A DNA stretch of 64,000 nucleotides from Nissolia schottii (GCA_003254905.1 QANU01058179.1:377729-441728), one strand, 5' to 3'. Shown: positions 35,701 through 48,345, counted from the stretch's first letter. A program made the numbers and translations. Notes: generated by a model not told the origin, from the letters alone.

Positions 35701-36662
35701 TATCTCCCAACTTTTAAATGTCATTCTTGATTAGGGTCTATCTTTGCAGTATTTTCAATTTTCTTTGTTATTATATTCCTTTATCATTACTTATTCTGGA
35801 TCATTTGGGTTCTCTTAATTTCTAGTTGTACAGAAAAATCTTGAGATCGGTGAAGTTCTAGCTGTTGATGTTTCTTGCATTGTTGCTGTGACGGGTTCAG
35901 TCAATATCCAAATAAAATATAATGGTCCTCCAAGAAGGACAATGTTTGGAGTAAGTAGCTTATGTTACCTAAGACTTTGTATGTTCCTGCTATTACATAG
36001 TTATCATGATTTTGTGTGTGAGTTCATGAACTATGGTTGGTTTAGTAGAAATATAAATGTGATAGCATTTCATGCCTTACATTTATGCTGTCTTTGTGGC
36101 TAGTAACTTATAGTTGTGTGGACTGTGGATTATCACTAAGATTTGATTCAAGGAAAAATTGGGGGTTTAAATTAGTCAAACCAAGATTCCCAGTAGTTGG
36201 CAGTTGATTATGCTATAGCATCTAGGATGATGCAACCACATGCCACCCTTATCTGCTTGCCATAGCTTTTCTTTTAACCCACATCTTATTTGCTTCCCTA
36301 AGAAATTGGTGTATATGATGATTGTGACCTCAAAATTGCAGGGTGATAATGGGGTGACAGCTCTTCTAACAGGACCAGGCATTGTGTTCATACAAAGTTT
36401 ACCTTTCCATAGACTCTCTCAGCGAATCGCTAGGTAACTTGTGCTTAAGAGTGTGAAATCACAACATGCTTTTGCTAGCATGTTTTGTTTGTTCCTCCTC
36501 ATGGATTTTAAGTCATCTTCTCATACAATCCATTTTTTGCTTTACAGGTCTGTGACATCCCCAAACATGAGGGAAAATCCAAAGTTTTTCATACAGATTG
36601 CCGTTTTCTTTTTTCTGGCCTATGTTGTCATTGTATCTTCATTAATATTGACAGATGTATGA
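32755..36662 (+). CDS. AIM24-family protein
   Basis: Ten exons splice in frame to 281 aa: 32755-32802, 33534-33593, 33700-33739, 34387-34565, 34717-34755, 34918-35004, 35558-35618, 35826-35950, 36342-36433 and 36548-36662. The ATG starts MAAPFFSTPFQPYVYQ. The AIM24 (formerly DUF124) domain covers about residues 20-245, with FQILGGEAQVVQ, KPGSMCFMSGSIEMEN, GIWQWLFGKTITN, GFVGIAAPYFARILP, GEILCQPDAFLCS, GQGLAFILAGGSVVQKNL and LTGPGIVFIQSLPF. The tail (about 258-279, FIQIAVFFFLAYVVIVSSLI) is a single C-terminal membrane segment. Yeast Aim24 is a mitochondrial inner-membrane protein needed for MICOS integrity; the plant protein's role and location are unknown. No targeting peptide is obvious. Confidence 0.93.
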
Positions 36663-37680
36663 AACTTAGTTTTTAGTTTCTTTTGGTATTTCAACTTTTC
36701 TACTGTTTTACCATAGATAATAGAAAAAGGGTGACGGGGGAAAATTGAGTGCTTTGGATTCCTCTACTAACGACGGCGTTATTGTTGACAGATCCTCTGT
36801 GCCAAAAGAAATGAAAAGCATCCAAATTATATTATTGATGTCTATCCCCAGTTCCCCATAGTATTTGAACATCTTTGCGGTACCAGTGAATTGTGGATTA
36901 TTTTCAGTTTTTCTCCCACGCTGTAACAGAACAAATAGAATGCAATTTAACTATTTTTACAAGGTTTTCAAATTATTTATGATACATTTAATTTATTTAT
37001 TTTTTTATGTTTTTCAAATCATTTATTATTTGGTATTAAGAAGTTAATTTTATAAGGTTAATAGTATCATCAAATTGACTTATAAATACTAAAGTCAAAA
37101 GCAGTTAGCTTACCTAATTCGCTTTGAGTAATGCTTGAGCTTATTAATTCATTTTTTTAAACTTCTTAACTATTAAATAAGGTAAAAATTGAATTTTTTT
37201 TATAAAAATTTTAAGACATTAGATACATTTTTTTTACATTATTTAATAGTAAGAGAATGAGTCAGGAGATTTAAACATTATTTATCGAATTTTTATTTAT
37301 ATTTTTTCATTACTTGAGTTTGGTTATTGTGTTATGAAAATTTCTTAGTTGCTTAGTTTTTTTTTCTTCTCTAATTTGTTTATTATTTGATTATATGATT
37401 TTATGTGTCATTAAATATGCATGGCTCATTCTTGTTTCACTGTGGCAAACAGTGAAAAAAAATCAAAATAAGATCTTTTAATTCTAAAAAAAATAATATT
37501 ATAAAAGCTCAATTTGATAATTTTGAGACTTTTTTTAGGGCCATTTGACATATCAGATTAGACCTGATTAAATAAACTTATCTAGTCTGCTATTGCTTTG
37601 TATTATCCATTATTTTAATGGATAAGTTAATTTACCTTTTGGGAGAATGATTAAACTTGATAAGGATGTGATGAATAAAA
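36663..37680. other. 3' UTR of the AIM24-family gene and AT-rich flank
   Basis: The first 200-300 bp are probably the 3' UTR. The rest is AT-rich with no recognisable gene or named repeat. Confidence 0.4.
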
Positions 37681-37689
37681 AATCATAAA

Positions 37690-38030
37690 ATGATAATAAT
37701 AATAATAACAACATTAAAAAAAATTAGTATAATAATAATATCAATCATAATATTAATAATAGTAGTAATAATAATAATAACAATAAATAAATATTAATAA
37801 TAATACTAATAATAAAATAATAATATTGATAGTAATAAAATAATAATAATAAATATAATAATAATCATAATATTATTATTATTAACAAGAAAATAATAAT
37901 AACAATAATAATATATTTATTATTATTATTATTGTTATTATTATTATTATTATGTAGTGGCAGGAGCAACAACAACAAGAACAGTGACAAGAGTAGCAAT
38001 AGCAGTAGCAACAACAACAGTAATAGTAGT
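37690..38030. repeat. AAT/ATT microsatellite with an inverted segment and adjacent CAA/CAG/AGT tract
   Basis: Long imperfect (AAT)n at 37690-37915 turns into (ATT)n at 37916-37952, so the two halves face each other as an AT-only palindrome around 37890-37952. It is followed by CAACAACAACAAGAACAG-type triplets at 37965-38030. Confidence 0.9.
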
Positions 38031-38039
38031 TGGCTTATA

Positions 38040-38855
38040 CTATAAACTTTTATCCTATGTTATCTTAAATATTATTAAAATTTAATTAAATTTTTTCATA
38101 TTTATCTTTATTTTATCAGTCTTTATTTTATTTAATGTGTCAATTGACTCTAATTTTATGAATATAATTATTTAAGAATTGTTAAATTAGGTTGTCTGGA
38201 TAACAACTCATTCTTAAAAGATTCTTATAGTCTGAATTGAGTAGCAGTACTTTACAAGTAGTAATAAATTCAAAGGCGTGTCTAAAATCTTTTCGTCAAC
38301 TTGAAATCTTTTCAACTAGAAAAGCACAATCTATATCTATATTATATATAAAACAAAACCATCTACATTAATTGCAATTCCATGTGTTATTACTAGAAAA
38401 TTTTAGAAAAATAATTAAAGAAAAAATTAAATTAATAATTTATTTACATTTATTAATTTATATTTATTCATAAACAGCAAATTAAATATGTTATAACCAC
38501 AATCACAGTTATTAATTTGAATTATCAAGTGTAATAATAAGTTATGCTTCTTTTTTGCCTAATTTTTTTACTGCTTTGTTATTTCCTTTTCTATTTTTAA
38601 AAATTGATTCTTGTTGATTATAATATTTCAAAAAAAAACTAATAGATATAATGGATACCCAATCCAAAACTTAATCGAAAACAAAGAACAAAGTCAATGT
38701 CCATCACAATAATATTTTTAAAAACTTTATAGTTTCAATATATTTTTAAAAGCTATCACCTTCAATATATCTTTAACCGCATATGGAGAATTTACTATTA
38801 AATTAGATATCAAATCTATGTACAATGTTTTAGTATAATTTCTTTTTCTTCAAGT

Positions 38856-38897
<42 letters not shown>

Positions 38898-39130
38898 CTT
38901 TTAGTTATTAACTCTTAAGTTAGGATTAAAATGTTACTTAAAATTAATAATCTCAATGCATAATATTTGTCTTTACTTTTCTTTCCTTCTTTTAGTCTAA
39001 AACAAATTCATCCTCTTAAGAGAAGAAATTATGCTCGAGCCATAATATGATTGACAGAAAATCTCTTCCTTTCAATGTGTCTTTACTTTTTTACAATGTA
39101 GTGTAAGCCTCGTTACACACCAACAAATAA
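38040..39130. other. AT-rich intergenic DNA
   Basis: No coding frame. Contains a (TA)n microsatellite at about 38862-38894. Otherwise nothing recognisable. Confidence 0.5.
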
Positions 39131-39850
39131 ATGTGTTCCATTTTAATTTCTATATTGTATGATACCTTCACAGATTTAGACGACGAACTTCCTTGGAAGG
39201 TACGCTAGTTCGGTAACGTTGGGTACCTGTAAGCACTTCAATGCCCAAGTTAGGTTGTGTAGGAAAATGAGAGAATTGGGTAAACCTAGGAAGGTGCCTT
39301 GATTAGGGCAAATGGGCTTCCTTTAGATGAGTCCCACTTTACTTGCTCCCCAATTTAGGTTATCCATGACGCCCTTCCCTTCTAGAATCTCTGAGGATGT
39401 GGGTTGGATTTTCTCTTTAGTGTGGTGCTTGTGGAGGCCCATTAGTTCCTTCTAGGCCCTCCGCAGAGCCAGTCCATAACAGGGCCCCCAACTCGGGTTA
39501 CAAGCCGAAGGGAACGTGGCGTGAGTTCAAGATATTCAAACAAATTCTTGGGTGCTTTTGGGTGGTCTCATTGGCTGATGCGCAATTGACTAGTTGTAAG
39601 GTCATGTCATTAATACAAAATGAGATGCCATAAGTCACATCTCGCCATGTGGGACTGACGCGCCCCTCGTCAAGGGAAATTGATCCCTTCATGGATTGCC
39701 ATGTGTCCCTTCGCTTCGTCGATTCCGTTTTCCCAAGCGCATTGGGAGGCGTTGGGACACACCCTCTCTGAGGGCCCATGATGATTCCTTTATTTTATTA
39801 CTTTTTCTTTATGGGGGGGAGGGGGTGAATAGTCATCTCTTCTTCCCCCT
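39130..39850. repeat. GC-richer block, probable LTR fragment
   Basis: This block is markedly GC-richer than its flanks (e.g. GGACTGACGCGCCCCTCGTC, GGCCCTCCGCAGAGCC) and non-coding. Composition and phrases such as AGACGACGAACTTCCTTGG resemble gypsy LTR sequence. No partner copy was found in the window, so the call is tentative. Confidence 0.4.
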
Positions 39851-39852
39851 TT

Positions 39853-40993
39853 TGTAACACCCTGCTTTTCACATAACATAAATATAGTATTTTTGCTACA
39901 CAATAATTAATAATTATCTGATAACTTATACTCTAATCTTTCAAGGGTTTCAAAGTACTAACTCAAACTCAATAACACCATTTCCTCATAAAAACCAATT
40001 TTGCTCAAAGCTTTGCATGTTGAAGAAAAACATATTTGCCCAAGGAAAAAGACAAGGAAATCACAATTATGAAACACTAATGAAACTCAATATAAAGAAC
40101 CCTAAATTCCCCAAAGAGGCCGAATCTCAAACAAGTTTTCATAGACAAGAAATTTGCATTTTCATAGAAAGAATTTTAAGGGAAACACAATCAAGAACAC
40201 ATTGAAAATATAAACAACAATTCTAGCACCCAAGTTCAAAAAAACCCACCTAAATTAAAATCAAATTAGAGATTCTTCGAGAGAATGATGAGGGCTTTAA
40301 TTTTGGTGAAGGAAGTTAGTTGATCAAGGAGGTGTATGATGATGTTTTGTGGTGGTGGAGGTCATAGACATGGGTGGCCATGGTGGTGGTGATGGAGCTT
40401 TCTTTTAAGAGCTTAGAGAAAATAATGGAGAAGTAGAGAATTTGATGAAAAAAGAACATAAGCCTTGTCTTGAACATGAAAATAATGAGAGAAAGAGAGA
40501 AAAATGAGTTGTTTTTGTTGGAAAGCTTTATATGATGCCTTTAAAGTAACTAAAATAAATAAGAAAAAATAGATTTGGCGAAGATAAGTATTTTGCATGC
40601 ATGGCCAAGTGGCAAGCATGGAGGAGAGAGAACAAGTGACATGGCCAACATGCATTGGCTTGTCACGCAATTTGAGGTGTCTCGAGAAATTAAAAAGCAT
40701 TTTTTTGACTTGATTGTGTTATATTTGGATTGAAAAAAATTAAATATGAATGAAATACCGTAAAATTGGATTCTACATTGTCTTTGATCTTTGAAAGATC
40801 TTAGATAGAGACAAAATTGGTTTTGGATACATGCGGACCAAAACCTAACTTTTAAACCAAAACTCTGATTTGCAAACCGTTTGAAGTTCTAGAATCAGCG
40901 CAGAATAAGGATAACAATACTCTAAACACCCTAAAGATACATGAACTGGTTCTGAGATCTCCCTTTTGGGTCTCTAGTATAAGGGTTGACATA
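39853..40993. repeat. Possible solo LTR
   Basis: Starts TGTAACACCCTGC and could end AGGGTTGACA, giving TG...CA ends with a short inverted match. No 5-bp target duplication is visible, so ends and class are weak. The interior is non-coding; an H/M/K-rich frame on the minus strand is not convincing. Confidence 0.3.
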
Positions 40994-41851
40994 ATAGAAT
41001 TAACAGTTAACTGTCAAATTGATTAATCGATTAAATGACTGATGGGGTTTCATCACTAACTAACTATAATTTTGTCTTATTAGCAAACTAGACTATTATT
41101 GTTTTATAATCACAATTATTAATATTATTGTGAAATGAGACTATGTGGTTCAATGTATATCTGATTAACAATGTAATGCTAATCTTCGCTTATTCTTCAA
41201 AAGACAATATTCTATATTATGGAAAAACAGGATGCTATAGTTGTCACAATCACCACAAATACTAGACCATCACTAGCAGCACCATTGTCGTTGCCGCCTC
41301 TACCACCATCACAATCACAACACATCAACCAATTTTATTATTTTATTGTTATTTTATTATTTTATTATTTTTTGTTTATGTTATTTATTTTATTTTGTTA
41401 TTATTTGGAGGGTATTATGGCGAAATGTGCATATTACATAGTAATCTTTTTGATATGTCAAACATGGTAATGTAAATTTTAAGTTAAATTACTTGTGCTT
41501 ACCAAGCATTACAATATAATATTATCAACAATTTAAAACGTGATAATCTTTTTGAAAAATAATCTAAACTACCAGTAATATTAGAAGGCAATGAACCAAA
41601 CACTATCTAATACTATTATAATCAAACTAAAAGAAAAGTAATATTAGTCATTTATCTCAAACTCAGACAGCTCAATTCTTCTCCGAGCACATAAAACATT
41701 TAGGATAGTATATTTTTTCACCTCATTGTGAGAGTAAGTAAGTCGCTTTTCTTGTTAAGTCTCTCACATTAAGGATATTTTGCATAATCTTAATGTAGAT
41801 AGATGTGGGGTAAATGTACTAACTTAATTAGTTTAATTAAATCATTAAAAT

Positions 41852-41885
<34 letters not shown>

Positions 41886-41906
41886 TACATGGTACACCCA
41901 AATATA
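40994..41906. other. AT-rich intergenic DNA
   Basis: No gene seen. A TTATTTTATTATTTT-type low-complexity tract lies at 41325-41410, and a compound (TA)n(CA)n microsatellite at about 41852-41886. Confidence 0.5.
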
Positions 41907-42454
41907 GATATAATATTGGAAAAATACTCATTTTGATCCTTAAGAGTGTAAGTCCGAGTCATTTTGGTCCTTGAAATTCAAAACCTGACTTTTTAATCCT
42001 TGAAATTATAAGTTGCAAGTAAAATTTGTCCATCAATTCATTATCATTATTGTATTGTCATGTTTCACTAATTTTTCGCATTAAATGAGAATTTAATAAC
42101 AACAGAGATTGTGTGAAAATATTAAATGCTAAAAATATGGTTGTGACAATACTTGAAGTTACAAATCTTAGTTGCTATTGCAGCTTCATTTACCACCATA
42201 ACTGCTCTGTGACTTTATTTGTAGTTTCAAGTGCAATTACAATTCATTTGCAATCTCAATTATTGTTACTGTACATTTTAATGTGATAAACCAACGAAAA
42301 TGTGATAACACATTAATGATAGTGAACTGAGAAACTAATTTGACCCACAACTTACAATTTTAATGATTTAAAAATCAAAATTTTAATTTTAAGGACAAAA
42401 TTGATTTAAACTTACCCTTTCAATAAACAAAATGAGAATTACTGATATAATATT
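41907..42454. mobile_element. MITE (Mutator-like), 526 bp, with 11-bp flanking duplication
   Basis: The element 41918-42443 has inverted ends (GGAAAAATACTCATTTTG and, inverted from the right, AGTAATTCTCATTTTG) extending through GTGTAAGTC...-like subterminal sequence for about 100 bp. GATATAATATT is repeated directly outside both ends (41907-41917, 42444-42454). The 9-11-bp duplication and long inverted ends fit Mutator-type MITEs. Related copies lie at 44700-44810 and 45715-46145. Confidence 0.85.
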
Positions 42455-43640
42455 ATTAAAACTTTAAATCGTTAGTAGTGGGGTCATTATGTTTTGTCAT
42501 ATATTAACATTTTGGCGGGAAGAGGGGCCCTTAGCCTAGTGCTTTACTTAGTGGAAGAATTATGTGGTCTAATCTCAAATTAATATTTGACTATTTTTCT
42601 TTTTTCCTTTTTTTGTTGGTAAATATACTTTCATGAAATCGATTGCGAGGCAAATGCACCCTATTTCTATTGGGGTATCCGAGGGGCAAGAGATTACAGA
42701 GGACTGCATTCTCAAGTTAGAAAATAACAAATTTTAGATTTTGATTGATTGAGATAATGAAATGACAAAAAGTTCAAATTTCTTTGGACAGCCTAGGATG
42801 CTTCCATAAGAGTGGCAACGGTCAAGTTCACGAGACAACTTTTTTCTACTTTTACTGCAAATTTTGTACTTATTATTTTGGCTATAAATGAATGGCAAAT
42901 GTTGCTCTGAAGTTAGTAAAATTATATTGTTAGTATCTTTATTTTATTTTTTTTACTAGAAACAAACACTTTCACTTATAGATAAGTCAAACAACACTTA
43001 CAAAATAATAAAAGGACATCATATTTAAAGTTAATAAAAAAACAAATACACTTCAAATTCTGAATTAACGGCAGATCTATAACTATACTCCTTGGCCACT
43101 TTTGCAGTGGAAAACAACACTACCAGTAATGCAATTTAAATGTTATATTGCGCTTCCTTTTATATTAGATCTAAATACTTTCATCATGTTAAATACTGTC
43201 ATCATCTGGAAAGTCTCTACGAAGAAAAACATCACGAAAACAAAATAGAAACACAAAAAACGAGGAACAAAAAACTACTTCCGAAGAAGATAAAAAACTA
43301 CGATATATGTTATTAAACAACAAACCCAATTAAAAAACACTCCAGATTCAGTGGATCTAAGCTGTTTATTGAAAAAATAAACGTGATCAACGAGGAAAAA
43401 AGGGTTCATCATTGCACAAGAGAGGCAGGGGCGGCCCCTCTAGAAGTTGGGTTTAAGAAACCAGAGAAAAGGAAGAAGAAATATAAAGAGAAGGCCTCTA
43501 GAGCCTCTCTCTAGCATTCTTTAGGGTTGTTGACACATTAGTATCTCTTTCGTATTAATTATAAAGTTAGAGGTTGTTTTTTATTAAAGAGTTTTTATTG
43601 TTTTTTAAAGAAAAATGCATTTATTCAACGCTGAAAATCA
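42455..43640. other. Intergenic, no gene recognised
   Basis: AT-rich with a short GGCGGGAAGAGGGGCCC island at 42515 and a purine-rich tract at 43420-43510 (GAGAAGGCCTCTAGAGCCTC-like). No reading frame of interest. Confidence 0.4.
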
Positions 43641-44690
43641 ACAATAAGAAAAGGGACCAACAGTTGGATAGCTTAAAAGCATGTGAACCGCAACCTATAT
43701 GTAAGGATATCATTCATTCACTAAAGACTCATTGAGCGAAAGATCATTCCTACCATCCAGGATCCTACTTATAGTATTCGATGAGTTGCTCTTTAGAAAC
43801 ACCTTGAAGCAACCCATTTCATAAGGAAACAAAAGGTCGTTCCCATGAATCAAGCGCCTTTGCAACTACAAAGGCTCCCCCCCACTGTTCTGAATGATCA
43901 TGCCAATTCCAAAGGATCCAATTCCCACATCACAAACGAAATATAATTAAATTCACTTTTTATGTGTCAATAGACATGGCGCTATCCAGTTGTCACCAAC
44001 TATCGACAATCTTTGAGGAAATCTATCCAACTTAATTTCTCACTGCAGAATAAGAACAAAGCTAAATTTTAATTAGCTGCTCTTCCAAGAGAACATTCCC
44101 CATTGTTTTACTCTCTTCTTGGCAAAGAAAGCAGTGACCTTCAACGTCACCATTCAATCCCTAATCCCCTACTTTTTTGGCAAAGAATTTCTGCATGCTA
44201 GCCATAGGAAAATTTTACATTTTTGTTCAACTTTCAAACACTAGATCATCTTCCATAACTGGCCATAATCCTTCAATTTTGCAACCCTCTCTTATTGTAT
44301 AATCAATTTTTGCATTCCAAGCCAAATTAAAAGCCGACTTTATCGTATCTTCCGAAAATTCTTCTCGGGAAAATACCGATTTCTAATAATGTGAACAACT
44401 AGGCTATCTAGATTAGGAGGAGCCCCCATCCTTTCTTTTCCAACATAGCCTTATTGAAAGATTTCAAATTGCAGAAACCAAGCCCTCCACAATACTTGGG
44501 CCAATTTAATTTATCTAGGATATCCTATGAACTTTCCTAACTTTCTCATTGGTTCCCCACCAAAATTTAGCCATCATTTGACCCAACTCCTCGCAAAGAA
44601 TGGTTGGTATTTTGAAACAGCTCATAGTATAGGTGGGGATCGCCTGGGCTACCTCTTTTGTAAGTATCTCTTTTCGTCCGCTCAAAAGGA
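43640..44690 (-). pseudogene. Decayed LINE fragment (reverse transcriptase tail to zinc-binding region)
   Basis: The minus-strand translation around 44690-44420 gives FLLSGRKEILTKEVAQAIPT, YTMSCFKIPTILCEELGQMM, AKFWWGTNEKVRKV and [18 protein letters not shown]. That is the thumb/C-terminal part of a plant LINE reverse transcriptase. Further down (44400-43700) a degenerate zf-RVT-like and RNase H-like region is just visible (FNLAWNAKIDYTIREGCKIE, GDVEGHCFLCQEE). Multiple stops and shifts make it dead; both ends are truncated. Confidence 0.75.
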
Positions 44691-44699
44691 TTTTCTTCT

Positions 44700-44810
44700 A
44701 TGATCTATAACTTAGAATTTCAAGGATTAAAAGGTTAAATTTTGAATTTTAAGGACCAAAATGACTCAGACTTACACTTTCAGTGACCAAAATAAGCATT
44801 TCCCCATTTG
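44700..44810 (-). mobile_element. Fragment of the 41.9-kb MITE family
   Basis: About 110 bp contain ATTTTAAGGACCAAAATGAC and GACTTACACTTTCAGTGACC, matching the terminal part of the 526-bp MITE in inverted orientation. It abuts the LINE remnant. The rest of the element is missing. Confidence 0.6.
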
Positions 44811-45714
44811 AAATTGTCTGAAAGTCTCTAATTAATCGTGTTCACGCATGTCTGTACATATCTAAAAATTTTCGGGTCGTGTCTAAGTCATATCTGAACA
44901 AAAAATGTTTTAAAAACAAAATAATTTACAATAATATAGATCCTTAGAAAATTAGTAAGTATTGACATGAAAAATTATCTAGAATGTTCCATATATTTTG
45001 AAATGGGATTAGAAAGCATTCAAAATTGGAAGTTAGACAACAATGAAAATATCAATATATTATCATAAATCTTGAATTTTATACATATATATTGTTTTTG
45101 TGTGTTGTGAATTTTTGAAATTGGTGTCTACTCATGTGCCATGTCCCGTATCCGTGTCAGTCTTAATGCTTCATAGGTATTACCTAATTAGACGTTAGTC
45201 CCTCATTTTGTCATAAGTGTCTATTTTTTAAATTTAAGTTTATCTTTGATTAAACATATCTAAATACAATTTAGAGGTAACATCATGGTCTGAGTGAGTA
45301 TTATTATCAGAAGCACAATATGTGTTAGAAGTGCTTGTTAAGAGTAAATTGAAGATCTCTCTCTCGTGCTTGTAGAAAAATGGTAATTGTACTTGTTTTG
45401 TATGAGATATCGTGACAATTAACATCTCATTTATTATTGAATGAGAATCTCATTAAAATCTTATCCAATAGTAGGCGAGATGTGTGCATTGGTACAATGT
45501 CTCACATCAAGTAACTTTATGTAATACAACTCTATTATATTACCAACCAAAACAAATAAAATTCTTTTCTTTTATTTTCCTTACAAATTAATCATACGAT
45601 AAGCTATTCATATGTACTTACTATAAAAAAAAATGTTATTTGTACTCATTTAATATTGGATACCGTATTAACTCACATCTCATCCACCACTAGATGATAA
45701 TTCAAAGGGTAATG
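44811..45714. other. Intergenic, no gene recognised
   Basis: AT-rich; no supported coding frame or named repeat. Confidence 0.4.
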
Positions 45715-46145
45715 CTCATTGTGGTTATTAAAAGTGTAAGTGTAAGTGTAAGTCACATTGGTCCTTGAAATTCAAAAACTGACTTTCTAATCCTTGAAAT
45801 TGTAATTAACAAGTCAAGTTAGTCTTTTAATTTATTATCATATATGTTTTCATTGATTTGTTACATTAAATGAAGCTGTGACAAGAACTGGGACTACAAG
45901 TGAGATTGTAGTATCATTTGGGGTTGAAAATGTGGTTGTGAAAACACTCAAGACTATAATCTTAGTTGATATCACAACTTCATTTGCAATCACATATGCT
46001 CTCACAATCTCATTTGTAGTCTTAGGTGCTGCCAAAATTTATTTACAACATGTTATTATAACAATCTCATTTATTATCATAAATTAATAAAAACATGACA
46101 ACATAGTGATTATGAATCAAATAATTAATTTGATTTACAACTTAT
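45715..46145 (+). mobile_element. Second, diverged copy of the 41.9-kb MITE family
   Basis: Shares in the same order as 41918-42443: TTGGTCCTTGAAATTCAAAA, GACTTTCTAATCCTTGAAAT, a TTACATTAAATGA block, TGTGGTTGTGAAAACACT, TCATTTGCAATCACATATGC, and a right end near TTGATTTACAACTTATGGG. The left end has a GTAAGT triplication (AGTGTAAGTGTAAGTGTAAG). The right terminal repeat is eroded. Confidence 0.7.
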
Positions 46146-46958
46146 GGGATATTTGTTTTAAGATATGTTTACTTATTCTCGAGAATGAGCACTTGAGAAT
46201 GTTTTATTCCTGCATTTGTTTTAAGGGATAAAAAATTATTCTAAAAAACATATCATTTTCAGAAAAACTATATACCCAAATTTCTATGCATTTCTATTCA
46301 CATCTTAAAGGTCGTGAACATTTTATTCTCATGTCATAAAAATTTTGTTAAATAATAAATAAAGTTAGAGTCAATACAATAACCTAAGCGAAATAAGTAC
46401 AAATAACTCAACTCATATTAAAACAGACAAAAATGAAGAGTTGGACAACGCATAAAACAAAAGCCTGCTCACGCACTGCGAGAAATTCCCTCTTCAAAGT
46501 TCGTTTTGTACTTTATTTACATATAAGTAGATTTACGAAGTCAAATTCAAATATGTTCTTGAGCAGCTTTCACTTTTACTTCGGGAATTACCTGAGAGAC
46601 TTAGTTTGTTAATCCATCTATTGTTACGGATGACATTCAGTATTTTGTTGTTAATCTACCTATTGTTAATTTCTTATTTTGTTGTTAAAATTGTTAAATA
46701 TTTACAGAAATGGATAAATTGATTAGTTAAGTATCCAAATCATTATTAAGATTTATCATTTACACCAAAATTATAATTAAAATGATGAGTGATATTTGAG
46801 AGATCTAACTTTTAAATTTATATATCTACCTACATATTTTGGTAAATGACACTTGGCAATTTAATGGACAAAATAAGAAATAAAATGTCAAGTATCATTT
46901 ATAAAAGTGTGTAAGTTGAAAAGTAAGTTTAAACGTTAGGTCTCTCAAATATTTTTTT
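46146..46958. other. Intergenic, no gene recognised
   Basis: AT-rich; no supported gene. Confidence 0.4.
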
Positions 46959-47702
46959 AAAGGTAAATAATATCTACACCCTTTAAACTTTCACTCAGAT
47001 ACAAGTAGATACCTCAAACTTCTAAATATTTCACTTTAACCCTTAAACTTTCACTCACTTTCAAATAACCACCACTAACTATTAACTCTTTCAATTAAAT
47101 CCTTAAATTATAATTAATCTCATAGTTAAACCTTATGTCAAACATTTAGCCTACTATTAAAATGTTAGAGATCAACATGTTAAGATTTATGAGTGTTACA
47201 CATAAAATTTTGTACAAATTTTGAAAACACATGAATATGGTAAAAAATTAAAATATATTTAACATTAGATTTAAAATAACCACATTTGTTTCTCATACTT
47301 AACGAGAAATATAAAAGTAAATTATATTAAATTAAATTTTTTCACATTATTTTAATTTTTTTAGAAGTATATTAATATTTTTAAAAAATATTAGATGAGA
47401 AAATAAAGAAAAATTTTATTAAAAATATGTAGATGTTTTAGTACTTATACTCAAATCTTGTTAGTCATTTAGCAACAACATTATTGTATTCGGAAATTAT
47501 TTTAACTTAAGAAATTTACAACATTCAGTGGTTATTTGTAAGTGAATTAAAATTTAAGAAAATAATTGAGGGATTTTATGGTTGGTTGGGGCTAGTTGCA
47601 AGTGACTAAAAGTTTAAAGGTTAAATTGAAAGATTTAAAAGTTTAAGGTATCTACTTGCAATTGAATAAAAATTTAGAGGATGTAAATGTTATTTTTCCT
47701 TT
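46959..47702. mobile_element. Non-autonomous element with long inverted repeats (Mutator-like type)
   Basis: The left end AAAGGTAAATAATATCTACA and the inverted right end AAAGGAAAAATAACATTTAC continue as matched inverted arms of 100 bp or more, sharing CAAGTAGATACC and CTTAAAC. Subterminal TTTCACTCACTTTCAAATAA-type words recur. The flanks are T-runs, so the target duplication cannot be read. Non-coding. Confidence 0.65.
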
Positions 47703-47994
47703 TTTTTTTAAATGATAACACGAACCCTCAATTTTATTTGTATCTTTAAGCTTGAATTTTATTGCATATATCTGTATTTATTAAAAATAGATACTCTCGA
47801 TTGAAATTTTTTTGTCAATTAAAATTATGTGTGATATCTCACCATTATGTTAATTTAATTGTAAATTTTTTTGTTAATTGATATTGTGCTAAGAAAAACC
47901 CTATACAATCTACAAGATTCAAGTACGATAAATGAGCTATACTACTAGAGACAAACAAAACCAAGATCTAAACCTTAAAAAAACAAAAAGTAAA

Positions 47995-48345
47995 TAATCA
48001 ATTTTTTTTTATGTAGTAAATAAGTAATTTGTTATTAATATTTTTATTTTGACATTAATTTGGCCTTGCAAAAATTTTTTACATTAATTTATTTTTAACA
48101 TTTTTATTTTGACATTAATTTGGTCCTAAAAAGTAAAAATCAATTTAATCATAAGTTAATATCAATTTAATCTAATTGTTATGTGAGCCATTAAGATTAA
48201 AATTTAAGAAATACTAGATTTAACCGTCATAATGTCAAACTTTAAAATGTTAGAATTAAATTGATGTCAATTTTTTTTTTAAATTTTTACAATTGAGCTA
48301 GTATCAAAATGAGAATGTTAGAATGAAAATAGTTACTCAAGAAAT
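47995..48345. mobile_element. Possible MITE with TTATTTTGACATTAATTTGG repeats
   Basis: A direct repeat of about 30 bp (ATTTTTATTTTGACATTAAT, at about 48037 and 48099) and a weak inverted match at the right side (TATCAAAATGAGAATGTTAG) suggest a small decayed inverted-repeat element. The ends are not certain. Confidence 0.4.

Noticed and set aside
41219-41470. Plus-strand frame with a hydrophobic half
   Set aside because: The hydrophobic part is TTATTTTATT low-complexity DNA; no gene structure.
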